Shown in pieces: positions 1 to 10,276 of a stretch of 64,000 nt of DNA. The translations under genes and the position numbers were made by a program. The DNA comes from Apoda limacodes (Eukaryota; Arthropoda; Insecta; Lepidoptera; Limacodidae). The notes beneath the pieces are model-generated. The model made no database searches, was not told the DNA's origin, and saw nothing but the letters and a program-made list of their open reading frames with translations. The stretch is from positions 18,915,001 through 18,979,000 of the forward strand of contig OX291547.1 in NCBI GenBank assembly GCA_946406115.1, in the 5' to 3' direction. Every line of letters starts with the position of its first letter. The first letter of the stretch is position 1.

Positions 1-49
1 ACATATATTAATATTATTGGCAAGCAATAAGAACTTGTTATCTCAACAG

Positions 50-420
50 TCGTTTTTTGGCATAATGCTGGACTCCAAACTTCATTGGGGTCCTCATATT
101 CATAACCTAGCCAAAAAACTTAGCTCTGTTGTGTATGCAATCAAGAAAATAAGAAAATTGACCAATGTTGGCACTGCAAAAATAGTATAGTTTAGCTATT
201 TTCATAGTTTAATGACATATGGTATCTTATTGTGGGGTAGCACTGCTGATGTAAATGCAATATTTTTGTTACAAAAACTGTCAATTTGTGCTATTTATAA
301 ATTAGGATCTAGGATATCTCTGAGGGATAGGTTTAGGGAAATAAATATTTAAACTTTAGCGTATGCAGTACATAAATGAAAATCTTTTATATGTACATAA
401 AAAATATCAATTGTTTAAGC
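50..420 (+). pseudogene. LINE reverse transcriptase C-terminal relic (CR1/Jockey superfamily)
   Basis: Conceptual plus-strand translation gives the thumb/C-terminal region of a non-LTR retrotransposon ORF2: a 'GIMLDSKLHWGPHI' block, then 'YFHSLMTYGILLWG', then 'LQKLSICAIYKLGSR'. These are the usual blocks downstream of the YADD palm in CR1/Jockey-type LINEs. It is interrupted by stops (about 187 and 350), so it is dead, and the palm and endonuclease are absent: either 5' truncated or outside the window. It leads directly into the triplicated 3' end at 421-1540. Confidence 0.75.
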
Positions 421-1540
421 AAAATTAGTAATTCTTTTATGGGGCAATGTATACACTTTTACAACAAAGATCCTTATAATATTCAAAAGCTATCAATAAG
501 TAAATTTAAATCTTTTATCATCCATCTTGCATAGGTAAACCAAATAAAAATGGAAATAATATAGAAATGTATGGCTCAAATTTTTTATTTATTTAAAGCA
601 TTGTAGTTTTTATGATTTTCTTTTACAAGAGTAACTATCAAGTTTTCAAAAAATAGTATTTCATAACTTTGACGATTCAAAAGTGTTTATAAAATCTTTA
701 TTTCAATAAAATACTTTGACTTAACATATAATTAGTAATTCTTTTATGGGGCAATTTATACACTTTTACAACAAAGTTCCCAATAATAAATTTAATATTA
801 AATTTAAATCTTTTATCAATACTAGAATATTTCAGACTATGTAAATTATAAAAATCCATAGAACTGAAGATGCATCCTGCATAGGTAAACCAGATTAAAA
901 TAGAAAAAATATAAAATTGTATGGCTCAAATTTTTTATTTAAAGCATTGTAATTTTTATGATTTTCTTTAAAAGAGTAACTATAGAGTTTCTTGCCGGAT
1001 TCTTCTCGGTAGAAATCAACAACATTGTGAACTGGAGGGTGGGTGGTTGTTTTCAAAAAATAGTATTTCATAACTTTGACGATTCAAAAGTATTTGTAAA
1101 ATCCTTATTTCAATAAAATACTTTGACTTTACATATAATTAGTAACTCTTTTATAGGGCAATGTATGCACTTTTCCAACAAAGATCCTAATAATATTCAA
1201 AAGCTATCAATTAGTAAATTTAATTGTTATATCTAACAACAACTTTGTTAAAAAGCATACTACAAAATTTCAGACTATATTAATGATAAAATCCATGGGA
1301 CTAAAGTTGCTCAATTACAGGATGCATAGGTAAACCAAATTAAAATGGAAATAATATAAAATAAAAGTGTATTTGTATTTTTTTTATAATAATATGTACT
1401 ATCTTTAATTATGTTGTTAACTAAATTGTTGTTTTTAAGAGTTAACTATCAAGTTTCTTGCCGGATTCGAGTTTGCAAAAAATATTATTTCAAAACTTTG
1501 ACTATTTGAAAGTGTTTGTAAAAACCTAATTTAAATAAAA
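421..1540 (+). repeat. Three tandem copies of the LINE 3' end
   Basis: Three diverged head-to-tail units start at about 421, 730 and 1137 with AATTAGTAAYTCTTTTATRG and end with TAAAATACTTTGACTT-like sequence. Unit 2 and, in part, unit 3 keep the 'TTTCTTGCCGGATTCTTCTC' block seen near the 3' end of many insect LINEs; unit 1 has lost it. Each unit is about 310-410 bp and continues the relic at 50-420. Confidence 0.75.
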
Positions 1541-1590
1541 AAAAAACAGCCAAGTGCGAGTCAGACTCACACACTGAGGTTTCCGTACAA
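1541..1590 (-). repeat. Dispersed repeat end with GCGAGTC..GACTCGC-type motif
   Basis: The sequence GCCAAGTGCGAGTCAGACTC followed by a TTTCCGTAC block is, on the minus strand, the end of a dispersed repeat also seen at 39815-39849, 46664-46710 and 57103-57150. It abuts a poly(A) run. The class (SINE or LINE tail) cannot be decided here. Confidence 0.5.
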
Positions 1591-2119
1591 ACCTGTAGAT
1601 ACCTATATAAGTTAGGAATTTACGATTTTCGCAATTTTTCTTTATTTGTGCTATAAGACGTTGCTTCATACCAAATTTCAAGAATCTGAGTTCACAGGAA
1701 GTAGGAAAATTTGCCCCAAACAGCCCCAAGGGACAGTAAATATTAAAATCAGTACAATAAGGATACAACTATGGAAATAAGACTAGAGGTAGGCAAGACA
1801 TAGCATATATGTGAAACAACAGTTTTTTTTGCTGCCGCATACAAATCAGGGTCCTAAAGGCGTACCCAATAAAATGTTTTGAATGCCTGTATTATAATAT
1901 CACATAAAACTTTTAAAATATATTAATGTTTAACACAGATTTTTCATTTATATTTGCATTTGTTTATCTAGGATTTCGTTAATTTTAAGATATGGAGAGG
2001 TTCTTAATCTCTAAGTAGGATTGGCAATACTGCCTCTAGCAGTACTTTACCTACACTGTGTGATAGTTCAATTACAACAGTAACAAGCATGCAACTCAGA
2101 TTGAATAGTCAACACTTAC
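1591..2119 (-). other. Probable first intron of the CD2BP2-like gene
   Basis: No exon of the gene ending at 2120 is recognisable in this AT-rich stretch. It begins with the GTAAGT donor (minus strand, 2119-2114), so it is read as the 5' part of an intron. I see no other gene in it. Confidence 0.5.
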
Positions 2120-2308
2120 TTCACCTTCTATTCCAGCAACTCCTTCTTCTTCACCTTCAATATCGTCAGCGTTAAGAACATTATGTTTTTCTTCTTCTGC
2201 TCCGCTATCTTCTTCATCAGAGTCTAAGGAGTGCTTCTTTCCTGTTACTTTTGTTTTTGTCTTATCATCTATCGCATCAAAAACCAAGGAAGCTGCTCTT
2301 TTAGCCAT
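2120..2308 (-). CDS. CD2BP2: CD2BP2 / U5 snRNP 52K (Lin1-type) protein, first coding exon
   Basis: The exon encodes 63 residues from an ATG at 2308. The stretch 'GKKHSLDSDEED' followed by an acidic region and 'NVLNADDIEGEEE' matches the conserved N-terminus of CD2 cytoplasmic tail-binding protein 2, a component of the U5 and tri-snRNP that uses a C-terminal GYF domain to bind proline-rich partners. The reading frame runs into a GTAAGT donor right after GGT GAA (minus 2119), phase 0; read-through would add seven non-conserved residues and a stop. The remaining exons, including GYF, are not in the window and should lie beyond its left end. The family call rests on one short but distinctive block. 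Confidence 0.75.
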
Positions 2309-3000
2309 ACTAGTTACGTGATTTACTATTTTTTCAGATAAGTATCAGATACTAACTAATTTATGGATAAATAATTGATTTGCTTACTTTTGTTCACTTT
2401 TCTTTTCTTTCTTGTTAAAATGGCAACCTATATGTATATTTTTGCCAGCATCCTATCTTTTCCAAGGCACGGTTGACGGATGCATTTACTTAAAACTGTG
2501 CACGATGATGCATATTTTTAAAATCGCTACCTAACCCTTTTTCTACTCATGTATTTGTCTTTGTAACAATAAAGGCTACATTATGTAATGCACACTCTAG
2601 TACATCAAACTTTTCCGTCCTGGTGGTCAAACATCGAAACTACAGTCGCCATATTAAAATACTGCGAACTTACGCGACACTAGCGACAGACTATACACAG
2701 ATACACATGGTTTTGTTGCACTGTACGTACGGACGACGCTTTGCTTGCACTGACCAGTGTGGGAAATTCCTTTTATTATCTTACCGCTAAGTAGGCATTT
2801 TCACTTTAAATGGCGCAGGCTGTTTTTCTGCTGTCGCATGACAACCAACCGATAAAAAAAATATTTCGGAAAACATTTTTAAGAAAAAGCTTTTATACAT
2901 TGAAAGTATATTTATAAATCTGTATGGCTTTGATTTTTGTCCCATGAGAGAACACAGTTCCAATTTTATTTTAATTAAAAAATAATCAAAAATGTGCAAA
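2309..3000 (-). other. 5' flank of the CD2BP2-like gene
   Basis: No coding sequence is supportable. By position it should hold the 5' UTR and promoter of the minus-strand gene. A short open frame at 2787-2999 has no recognisable motif. Confidence 0.35.
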
Positions 3001-3005
3001 TTTAG

Positions 3006-3281
3006 TTTAAAGTTTTCGTATAATTGATGTGGAAGTGTGAGTGGTAGATTTATTATTTACCACGAAACACAACACTACAAGAATAAACGTTATAAACTGA
3101 GCTGCTGTTTTATTTGTAGCTAGTAAAATAACATTACAATAATTGGTAAATGATTATTATTGTAAAATATCTAAAAGTTACATATAACAACACGTTGCTA
3201 GGAAACCTAACGTGATGTCAAACTCGTCTATGCTCAATCATTAGAGCAAAGAGTTTGTTATAGAGAAATACAGTCTTCACA
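3006..3281 (-). repeat. 3' LTR of the copia element
   Basis: 276 bp. On the minus strand it starts TGTGAAGACTG after the polypurine tract and ends near CTTTAAA. It is highly similar to the LTR at 5319-6014 once the MITE there is removed; differences include a few substitutions and a small indel near TAACGT. Confidence 0.9.
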
Positions 3282-3301
3282 CCCTCCCAACTTTTTTCAG
3301 G
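3282..3301 (-). promoter_or_regulatory. Polypurine tract of the copia element
   Basis: Minus strand reads CCTGAAAAAAGTTGGGAGGG immediately before the TGTG start of the 3' LTR, the place where plus-strand DNA synthesis is primed. Confidence 0.8.
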
Positions 3302-5273
3302 ATCGAGAGATTCTGTTGAGACCGACTATTTTGCTCAAATCTTGTAGTCTGGGTCCGTAGAGTGGTTTGGTCAGCATGTCAGCTAGCTGTAGCTCTGAGG
3401 ACACTTGCTTCACTTCAAGTTCTCCGTTAGCTACACATTCTCTGACGAAGAAATGGTTCAGTTTTATGTGTTTCGTACGCTTGTGGTACTCGTACTTAGG
3501 GTTCTGTGAAAGCTTGATTGCTGACTCGTTATCGAGGTAGAGTGTAGGCTTGTTCAACTTCATCAGTTCCTTAAGTAGGCTGTTTAGCCACATAAGTTCT
3601 TGAGAAGCCTCACTGGCTGCGGTTGTTTTTGCTTCGGTTGATGAAATCGATACAACGCTTTGGCGTTGCGATCTCCAGCTAATAGCAGCTCCGGCGAGTA
3701 AGCACACAGTGCCAGATGTCCTCCCAGTTGATTGATCTCCAGCAAAGTCAGAGTCCCTATAACAAAGTATGTTCTCTGAAGTGTCCTTCGTGTATGTCAG
3801 TCAAATATCAGAGCTTCCTTTGAGATAGCGCAAAATTCGTTTAACCTGTGCAAAGTCCTTTTTAGTTGGCGCTTCAAGATGTCTTGATGCCATTCCGACA
3901 GCATAGGAAATATCAGGCCTTGTGGCCACTGCTAAGTATGTCAGTGCACCTACGGCCTGCCTATAAGGAAAGCTTTATTCAGCTTGTGTTTGTTATTCTC
4001 CTTCTCCCATGTTTTCTTTAACCATAGGTGTCGGTGCAGACTTGCAGTTACTCATGTTGAATTTTTGGTAAGAGTTTCGTTGTATAGGATGTTTGAAGGA
4101 GAGTGATCTTATTATCCAATTTGCTAATCTCCATTCCAAGGAAATATTTAGCAGGTGACGTTCTGATCTTTAGTCTCTTTTGTAGCTCATTAATAAATTC
4201 GGTTTCAGCCTCAATATTATTGCTGGCTACGTGTCCGTTATCAACGTATAAAGCGATATGGACTTTCTTTGTCCCTCTTACTCTTGTGTCATTGTCATGA
4301 GAATTTTTGTAGAAGTTATTTCGTAGAATTTTTTTTCTTTAGTATTTTAACATCTTTTGAGATGACTGTCTTGTGCTCAGTGGCAATGGAGATCTTGTAT
4401 GCTTTGCTGATTTCTGAATAACCGACAAACAAACAAGGTGTCGCTTTCGGTGCGAATTTGTGTCCTTTGGGACCTTTCTTCAGAACAAAGGCTTAAGATC
4501 CAAACGGGTGTAAGTGGTTGACGCAAGGCTTTCTTAGTACCCATCATTCGAATGGAGTTTGATTTCCAATAGCGCTGTTGATGCTTCTGTTTGCCAAATA
4601 GTTTGCTGTATTAACTGCTTCAGCCCATAGATGCATCGGGGCTTTGGAATCACAAAGCATAGCTCTTGCTTTTTCCACTAATGTCCGATTCTTCCGTTCT
4701 GCAAGACCATTTTAATATGGCGTGTAGGATGCCGATAAATGTTGTGCAATCCCGTTTGCCTTTAAATGGTTTTGAATTTCTTTGTTTATGTATTCTGTGC
4801 AAATTTTATGTGAGTTGTTTTTGAAGAGTTTGTGTCCATAAACCTATTTAGGTGTACTCGCACGTTGTTCTCTTCTCGTTTAGTAAGTATCATCTGTTTA
4901 AGAAGTGACGCTTATACGAGCTGGACACCTGTTCAGGTGTACTCGTACGTTGTTACCTTCTCGTTTAGTGATTATCAGCTGTTTAAGAAGTGACGCTTAT
5001 ACGAGCTGGACCTTTACTTGTATAAACTTCTCTTAGTTTGTCCCAAATTTCTGTTGCTGTTTTGCAATTTGCTTCAGTTCCGATGGAGTGTTTATAAGGA
5101 TAAGTGTTGACTTAGCTTGTTTGTCTCCTTCGATGTCTTCAGCACTTGCAGTAGCACTTGGGGCACTTTGCATATACTTCCAAAGTTTTTTCTTTGACTA
5201 GCACAGTCTCAGCTTGTATTGCCCAAGTGTCGTAGTTGTCCTTAGTTAAAGGTTCAATACGTATCTTCGACAT
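3297..5273 (-). pseudogene. copia gag-pol remnant (gag start, integrase, RT end, RNase H)
   Basis: In minus-strand order: a gag start at 5273 ('MSKIRIEPLTKDNYDTW'), then about 4720-4550 an integrase core block ('ERKNRTLVEKARAMLCDS', 'HLWAEAVNTANYLANRS'), then 3940-3740 the end of the RT ('YLAVATRPDISYAVG', 'VKRILRYLKGS'), then 3707-3297 an open RNase H stretch ('VSISSTEAKTTAASEA', 'HIKLNHFFVRE', 'ADMLTKPL'). Stops and frameshifts separate these pieces. Gag nucleocapsid, protease, and most of integrase and RT are missing. It cannot make a working polyprotein. Confidence 0.85.
4851..5012. repeat. 85-bp tandem duplication inside the copia remnant
   Basis: Two copies start GGTGTACTCG at 4851 and 4936 and share the block AAGAAGTGACGCTTATACGA, with about 90% identity by eye. 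It falls where protease/integrase should be and adds to the disruption. Confidence 0.8.
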
Positions 5274-5305
5274 GTTTAATTTTCTTGTTGTTTTTTTTTT
5301 ATTTA

Positions 5306-5318
5306 CGCTCTGCTACCA
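5306..5318 (-). promoter_or_regulatory. Primer-binding site of the copia element
   Basis: Minus strand from 5318 reads TGGTAGCAGAGCG next to the 5' LTR. TGGTAGCAGAG is complementary to the 3' end of metazoan initiator tRNA-Met including CCA. Confidence 0.75.
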
Positions 5319-6014
5319 TTTAAAGTTTTCGTATAATTGATGTGGAAGTGTGAATGGTAGATTTATTATTTACCACGAAACACAACACTACAAGAATAAA
5401 CGTTATAAACTGAGCTGCTGTTTTATTTGTAGCTAGTAAAATAACATTACAATAATTGGTAAATGATTATAATTGTAAAATATCTAAAATTTACAATATA
5501 TAACAACACGTTGCTAGGAAACCTAACGTTCAGTGCCAGATGTCAAACTTGTCTACGCTTTATCATTAGAGCAAAGAGTTTGTTATAGGCTGCGGTCCGA
5601 ATTGCGCCCAAAGTGCCGATAGCGCCATCGGCGCGCCCATAAGTCGGTTCGAATTGCGCTCACGGCACTTACAAATCTGCCTCTTGAATCATATGACGTC
5701 ATTAGTGACGTCATATCCGCGAGCTAACAGTGCCTTCGGTGTAGAGGAAGGGCGTCGTAAGCACGGTCAACAAACGTCAAACTGACACAAAGGTTTGTTA
5801 CTCTTTGGTTTAAACTGATGGTTTAGTATGTCAAAATTATATATTTTAGGTTAACTTTTGAGCGCACTTACGACTTGGTCCGATTTGAAAACGTCACTCA
5901 TGACCGTAATTCAATTTTCCGAATTTCAATTCGGTCCACTCATAATCGCGCCTACGCTCGTAAGTCTTGTGAGCGCAATTCGGTCCGCAGCCATAGAGAC
6001 ATACAGTCTTCACA
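5319..6014 (-). repeat. 5' LTR of the copia element, split by a MITE
   Basis: It matches the LTR at 3006-3281 up to ...GAGTTTGTTATA (5587) and again from ATAGAGACATACAGTCTTCACA (5993-6014). The 405 bp between are foreign. Without the MITE and its 3-bp duplication the LTR is about 288 bp. Confidence 0.9.
5588..5992. mobile_element. 405-bp MITE in the copia LTR
   Basis: Terminal inverted repeats GGCTGCGGTCCGAATTGCGC (left) and its complement at the right end (one mismatch), flanked by ATA duplications (5585-5587, 5993-5995). The other LTR supplies the empty-site sequence. The TIR core recurs inside: TCGGTTCGAATTGCGCTCAC near 5643 and CCGAATTTCAATTCGGTCCA near 5917. No coding sequence. The 3-bp TSD suggests a PIF/Harbinger-like origin, but ATA is not the standard TWA target, so the superfamily is open. 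Confidence 0.85.
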
Positions 6015-6019
6015 ATTAG

Positions 6020-6785
6020 GGTGACCCAACGACAGTTTGCCTCCTTGAATTTGATTTTTGGAAGATTTTTGTACGACGGCTCACGTAGCTATCAATTATT
6101 TTCATTGATAGATAGTTTTTTATGCATTTAAACTAAGTTTTTCTCATCAGCTACTAAAAAGATTATAAAATTAATAAATAAAACGCTTGTCTCACAAATT
6201 CGCGATTACTGGACATGTCTGGTTAGTCACGCGATTTTTTACTATTGAACTTATCCATTTTACGGCAAATTTGATAAATTGGCAACCCCAAGCGAAATGT
6301 GAGTATTGAACGCCATTTTGAAGTAAGGGGCGACAGTTGGTGCTGCGGTCTCTCGTCGCCTTAATTTTGGTTCAAAAAAATCTATTAAAGTTAGTAACGG
6401 TTTTTTTTGAATATATAAAGTTTGTCTTTATTTTTTCTCGAGCTGTGTATAACTTTAACCCCGCTGAAAGTATATTAGTAGAATTTGGTTGGTCTCTAAT
6501 AATATATTTTGAGTAATTTAATTTAGTTTTAAAACCGTGCTACATTCGTCACGTCTTGTTAGCAACCGTTGCTGTAGCATGGACACGAAATGTTACGAAT
6601 CAGACATGTAAAGCATAGTGCTCATTATCAGAACAGAATTAATACTATCGTATTGGTAGATAAATTATAGTAGGTACCGATTTTCTTTTTCTTTTACAGG
6701 TAGTAGTGAAATAACTTTTCAAAATGGTGATATATTTCGGTATAGATAAATTTTTGGATAAAAAGATTTTTATGCTTGTCTACGC
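6020..6785. other. Unassigned interval between copia and Jockey elements
   Basis: No gene is supportable. A TTTTCTTTTTCTTTTACAG acceptor-like tract ends at 6700 and is followed 24 bp later by an ATG (6724), but the open frame there runs into the LINE insertion and has no recognisable motif. Confidence 0.3.
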
Positions 6786-7099
6786 GACAGTCTTGCACAA
6801 ACGCGACTTGCCCCCCCGCGCCCCTCTCTCGCGCTGCCCCGCAACGCCGCTCAGACGGCCGAGCAGCAGCACTTCGGCATTCTCGCCGAGGTTTCTTGGG
6901 CCTGCGACCCAGCCTAATTTGAGGTCGTGTACGCCGAATACGTACAGATCACCGATCTCAATCAAATGCTCAGCTTCATGGCTAAGCATCGCGACTTCTT
7001 CGTCGCCCTCTGCAGGGTGGCCCCAAAACCTTAAAAACCAAAATGGATTGCACAACCGCGTGCGAAAAACCGCGGTCCGTCTCCTTAGGCTATTTTAAC

Positions 7100-7874
7100 G
7101 CCAACGGTCTTCGAAACCAAAGAGGAATTCCAAAAACCGGACGTCTTCCTCATCTAGGAAACGTTCCTGAAGCCCGCTGTCCGCACCCCTTCGATCGCGG
7201 ACTATCGCACCGTCCGTAATGATAGAACTGCCTCCAATCTCGGAGGCACTCTCATTTATTACGGGCGCTACCTGCATGGCTCCCCTATCGATCCTCCACC
7301 ACTTACGAACTTAGAAGCATCCGTCTGCCGCTTAGCGATGACCGGCCATCAGCCGATCATCATTGCATCGGTTTATCTCTCTTCCTTAAAAGACTTGCTC
7401 GAGAGCGACCTTCAGTCGCTCTTAAATTTAGGCGACGCCGTCATTCTTGCCGGCGACCTAAATTGCAAGCATCGCCGCTGGAACTCTTCAGTAACTTCAC
7501 GGAGAGGCAGACTCCTCAACGATTTAGTTGACAGACTAAACTTTGACATCATTGCTACTCTGACGCCCACTTACTTTCCCCACAATACTCGGAATAACCC
7601 TGACGTACTCGACATAGCACTTTTAAAAAATGTAAGGCTAAGCTTTCGCTCTATAGAGGTGCTTGACGAACTTGACTCGGACCACCGCCCTGTCCTCCTC
7701 CGATTAGGTTCCCGTTCGGACTCTCCTCCCGACACTAGAACCGTGACGGACTGGGATAAATTTGGGCAATTGCTCGAAAATCCCAGCTCGCCACATCTAG
7801 ACCGCGTTCCCAACGTAATCTCATCCGCGACCGACCTAATCGTAGCTATCTATACTCACTCACTAGCCACCTGA
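7100..7874 (+). pseudogene. Jockey-type apurinic endonuclease domain
   Basis: The open part from 7338 includes 'IIIASVYLSS', the catalytic 'ILAGDLNCKHRRWNS', and 'DELDSDHRPVLL' with the conserved SDH near the domain end. Upstream, about 7100-7330, a degraded frame encodes the start of the domain. This nuclease nicks target DNA to prime reverse transcription. The N-terminal Asn and Glu motifs are not readable without frame correction. Confidence 0.8.
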
Positions 7875-7890
7875 CCGCCACCGTTGGCGA

Positions 7891-8622
7891 GTGCTCAGGA
7901 CGGTTGGTGATTATCGCCACCTAATCCTGCCTCAGCACATCAGGTCGCTAATGACTGAGCGTAACGCGGCCCGCCGCGCACGCGATCGCGCACCCACTAT
8001 TGAAAATAAAGCTCGCTTCAACGACTTACACCGCCGTGTAAGAACCGCTGTAGCTGAGCTTCGCACCCAATGTTTCGGTGATCTTATGGAGAACATTTCT
8101 CCTTCTCACCAAGCTTATTGGCACTTAGCCAGAGGCATAAAATCAGACACCGCCAACTCTCTGCCTCCGTTAACTCGTCCCAACAACGTTCCCGCGTTCA
8201 ATGACGACGAAAAAGCGGATTGCCTAGCGTCTAGCCTCCAAGCCCAATGTGCCTTAAGCACACAGCCGTTCGATCCCGACCACGTACGCGATGTAGACGG
8301 CGAAGTGGAGCGCAGAACTTTTCTGCCTCCACAAGACCCCCTGCCCCCTGTCACTGTCGACGAAGTCGTACAGGTCATCAAAGACCTACGCCCCCGTAAA
8401 GCCCCCGGTGCGGACGGTATCTCTAACGATATCTTAAAGCGCCTCACTCTTCCCCTTCTCTGCCTCCTAGTGGCGATCTTTAATGCTGCTATCCAACATT
8501 GCATCTTTCCTTCTCAATGGAAAGATGCAATTGTTATAGGCATCCATAAGCCAGGCAAAGCTCGTACCGAGCCGTCCTCCTATCGCCCTATAAGTTTACT
8601 AAAGGCCCTAATAGGCAAGTGA
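7891..8622 (+). pseudogene. Jockey-type reverse transcriptase, N-terminal part
   Basis: Open for 243 codons: a basic linker ('RNAARRARDRAP'), then 'VIKDLRPRKAPGADGISNDI' (RT block 1), 'FPSQWKDAIVIGIHKPGK' and 'SSYRPISLL' (block 2a). The frame then stops at 'IGK'. Downstream sequence resumes after the palm, so the catalytic YADD region has been deleted. Confidence 0.85.
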
Positions 8623-8629
8623 GTCGAAT

Positions 8630-9612
8630 CACTAAGAGACTCCAACCCGCTATCACCGCCCTAGGTGAATGGTTTCGGAAATGGAGAATCGAGGTGAATC
8701 CCGACAAAAGCTCTGCCGTCCTCTTTACTGTAGGCTGCTTCTCCGCGGCCACCTCCCCTCTCTCTCTTCGGTCGTGCCATTCCCTGGCAAAATAAGACCA
8801 AATATCTCGGTGTGACCATGGATAGTCGTTTGAACTTTCACGCTCACACCAAAATAGTCAGAGGCCGAGCCGCTTTTGTCCTCGGTCGTCTTTATCCCAT
8901 GATAGGCAAGTACAGTAAGATGTCGCTTAGAAATAAGCTGAATCTTTACACAACTTGCATCTGCCCTAAACTAGCTTATGCTAGCATAGTCTTTGCGCTA
9001 TCCAAGCGCACCGCTTTCTCAGAGCGGCCTCTGGAGCCTTTTGGTACGTCCGCAATGTTGACCTACCCAGAGACTTCGAACTCCCCCACGATTCCCCAAT
9101 ATTGCAAAGACTTGGCAGTCCGCTTTTTCGAGCGTACGCAATATCACCCGAATCGATTAATTGTGCAATCCACAACTTATCGTCCCCCCGATCGACCTCG
9201 GCACGGTCGTAAAACTATAGTTAGGCGGCCTCGGCACGTACTAACGGCCCCAGATGACGATCTCGCTGTCCGGATAGCGAGATTAGTCTCTACGACCTCC
9301 CCGAATAGGGCCACCCTCCAAACACGACGCCAACGTCCCCGGGTTCGTCGGCGCCCAAACGGATACACGAGGTATCAAAGAGTGCCGGGGCGCTTCTCGC
9401 CCCCACTCAATCGCAACCGTACCCGCGTAACTGGGAACTCCCCTCCTGGCGGTGACTCACCTTCGGGTTCGAGACTCACGCCGGTCGAAGGGACGGGCGA
9501 CGAGCGACAACCCAAGCCGAGGCTTCCCCCGCGGGGAGCCCTTGAGCGTTGGGCGCTATATGGGCTGAGGCTCCTTCAGAGTCTCGCCCCAAAAAGCCCG
9601 GTGAAGCAGTAA
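8630..9612 (+). pseudogene. Jockey-type ORF2 C-terminal part
   Basis: From about 8630 a broken frame encodes 'WFRKWRIEVNPDKSSAVLF', then from 8812 an open frame with 'TMDSRLNFHAH' and 'LNLYTTCICPKLAYAS', the usual post-palm region. After about 9050 the translation is arginine/proline-rich, as is common at Jockey ORF2 ends. A frameshift lies near 8790-8812. Confidence 0.75.
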
Positions 9613-9662
9613 TGGCTACAACAGCCAACTGCATAGTCAGTTCAAAAAAAAAAGACAGTCTT

Positions 9663-10276
9663 AACCAGGGCCCTGAATCACCCAATCAAAATCCGCAGTC
9701 ATTAGTGATTGTTCAATGACAGAAGCTTCCGTCGACTTTGATTGGTTAACAACACCAAAAAAAAGTTTTTTTCCAAATCAGTATTACCTTATTATATTTA
9801 ATTTCTGTAAAAATAATATATTGTTAAAAAAAAAACAAATCTAATCAATGAAAATTAAATATTGTTTTGGTTTTAAGTCCAAATTTTTTATTTCTAATTG
9901 CTATTTGAAAAAAACATAAAGTAAAAAAAAATATTTCTTATTTTAGGAAATCATATAATGGAAATAATATTGATAGGTATATGTTATAAAAGCCAGAGTC
10001 CGCTCAGCTAAAAAAACTTGAGTGCCGCAACGCAAATCGTTTTTAAACCCTTTATTTTTCATTTTGTCTACTTCTATAGATATTTCAATATCTGGAAATG
10101 CTTTTTAAATGGCATGAAGAGGACGCCAATTTCATTTACTACTAATGGAAAACCGTAATGGGACTTAGCGCGTGCGCGGGGTTAAGTGGAAATCCAAATA
10201 TAACTGTTGCTGTATAACCTAAATAAATAAACTGTATTACCAACTGCGACGTTGGTAAGTAGCTATGGGACTTACT
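9663..10276. other. AT-rich interval, nothing recognised
   Basis: No gene or clear repeat seen. Confidence 0.3.

Larger units (their letters stand above)
3006..6014 (-). mobile_element. Internally deleted Ty1/copia LTR retrotransposon
   Basis: Two LTRs in the same orientation (3006-3281 and 5319-6014) flank about 2 kb of gag-pol remains read on the minus strand. Flanks are TTTAG (3001-3005) and ATTAG (6015-6019), a 5-bp TSD with one mismatch. A PBS resembling initiator tRNA-Met and a polypurine tract sit at the expected internal edges. Gag start, integrase core, RT end and RNase H follow in copia order, but the internal part is about half the usual length and frame-broken, so it is non-autonomous. 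The 5' LTR carries a later 405-bp MITE insertion. Confidence 0.9.
6795..9653 (+). mobile_element. 5'-truncated Jockey-clade LINE with intact 9-bp TSD
   Basis: The element lies between GACAGTCTT at 6786-6794 and the same 9 bases at 9654-9662, directly after a 10-base poly(A) (9644-9653). That is the signature of target-primed insertion. It contains an endonuclease, an RT N-terminal part and a C-terminal part, but the RT palm is missing between about 8622 and 8640. It is clearly GC-richer than its surroundings, notably at 7870-9600. Stops and frameshifts are scattered through it, so it is dead. Confidence 0.9.

Noticed and set aside
6724..7098. 124-codon open frame on the plus strand
   Set aside because: It crosses from host sequence into the Jockey insertion (boundary 6794/6795), so it cannot be an original gene, and it has no motif.
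8115..8504. 129-codon minus-strand frame in the Jockey element
   Set aside because: Overlaps the well-supported RT frame on the other strand; Arg/Ser-rich shadow of GC-rich sequence.
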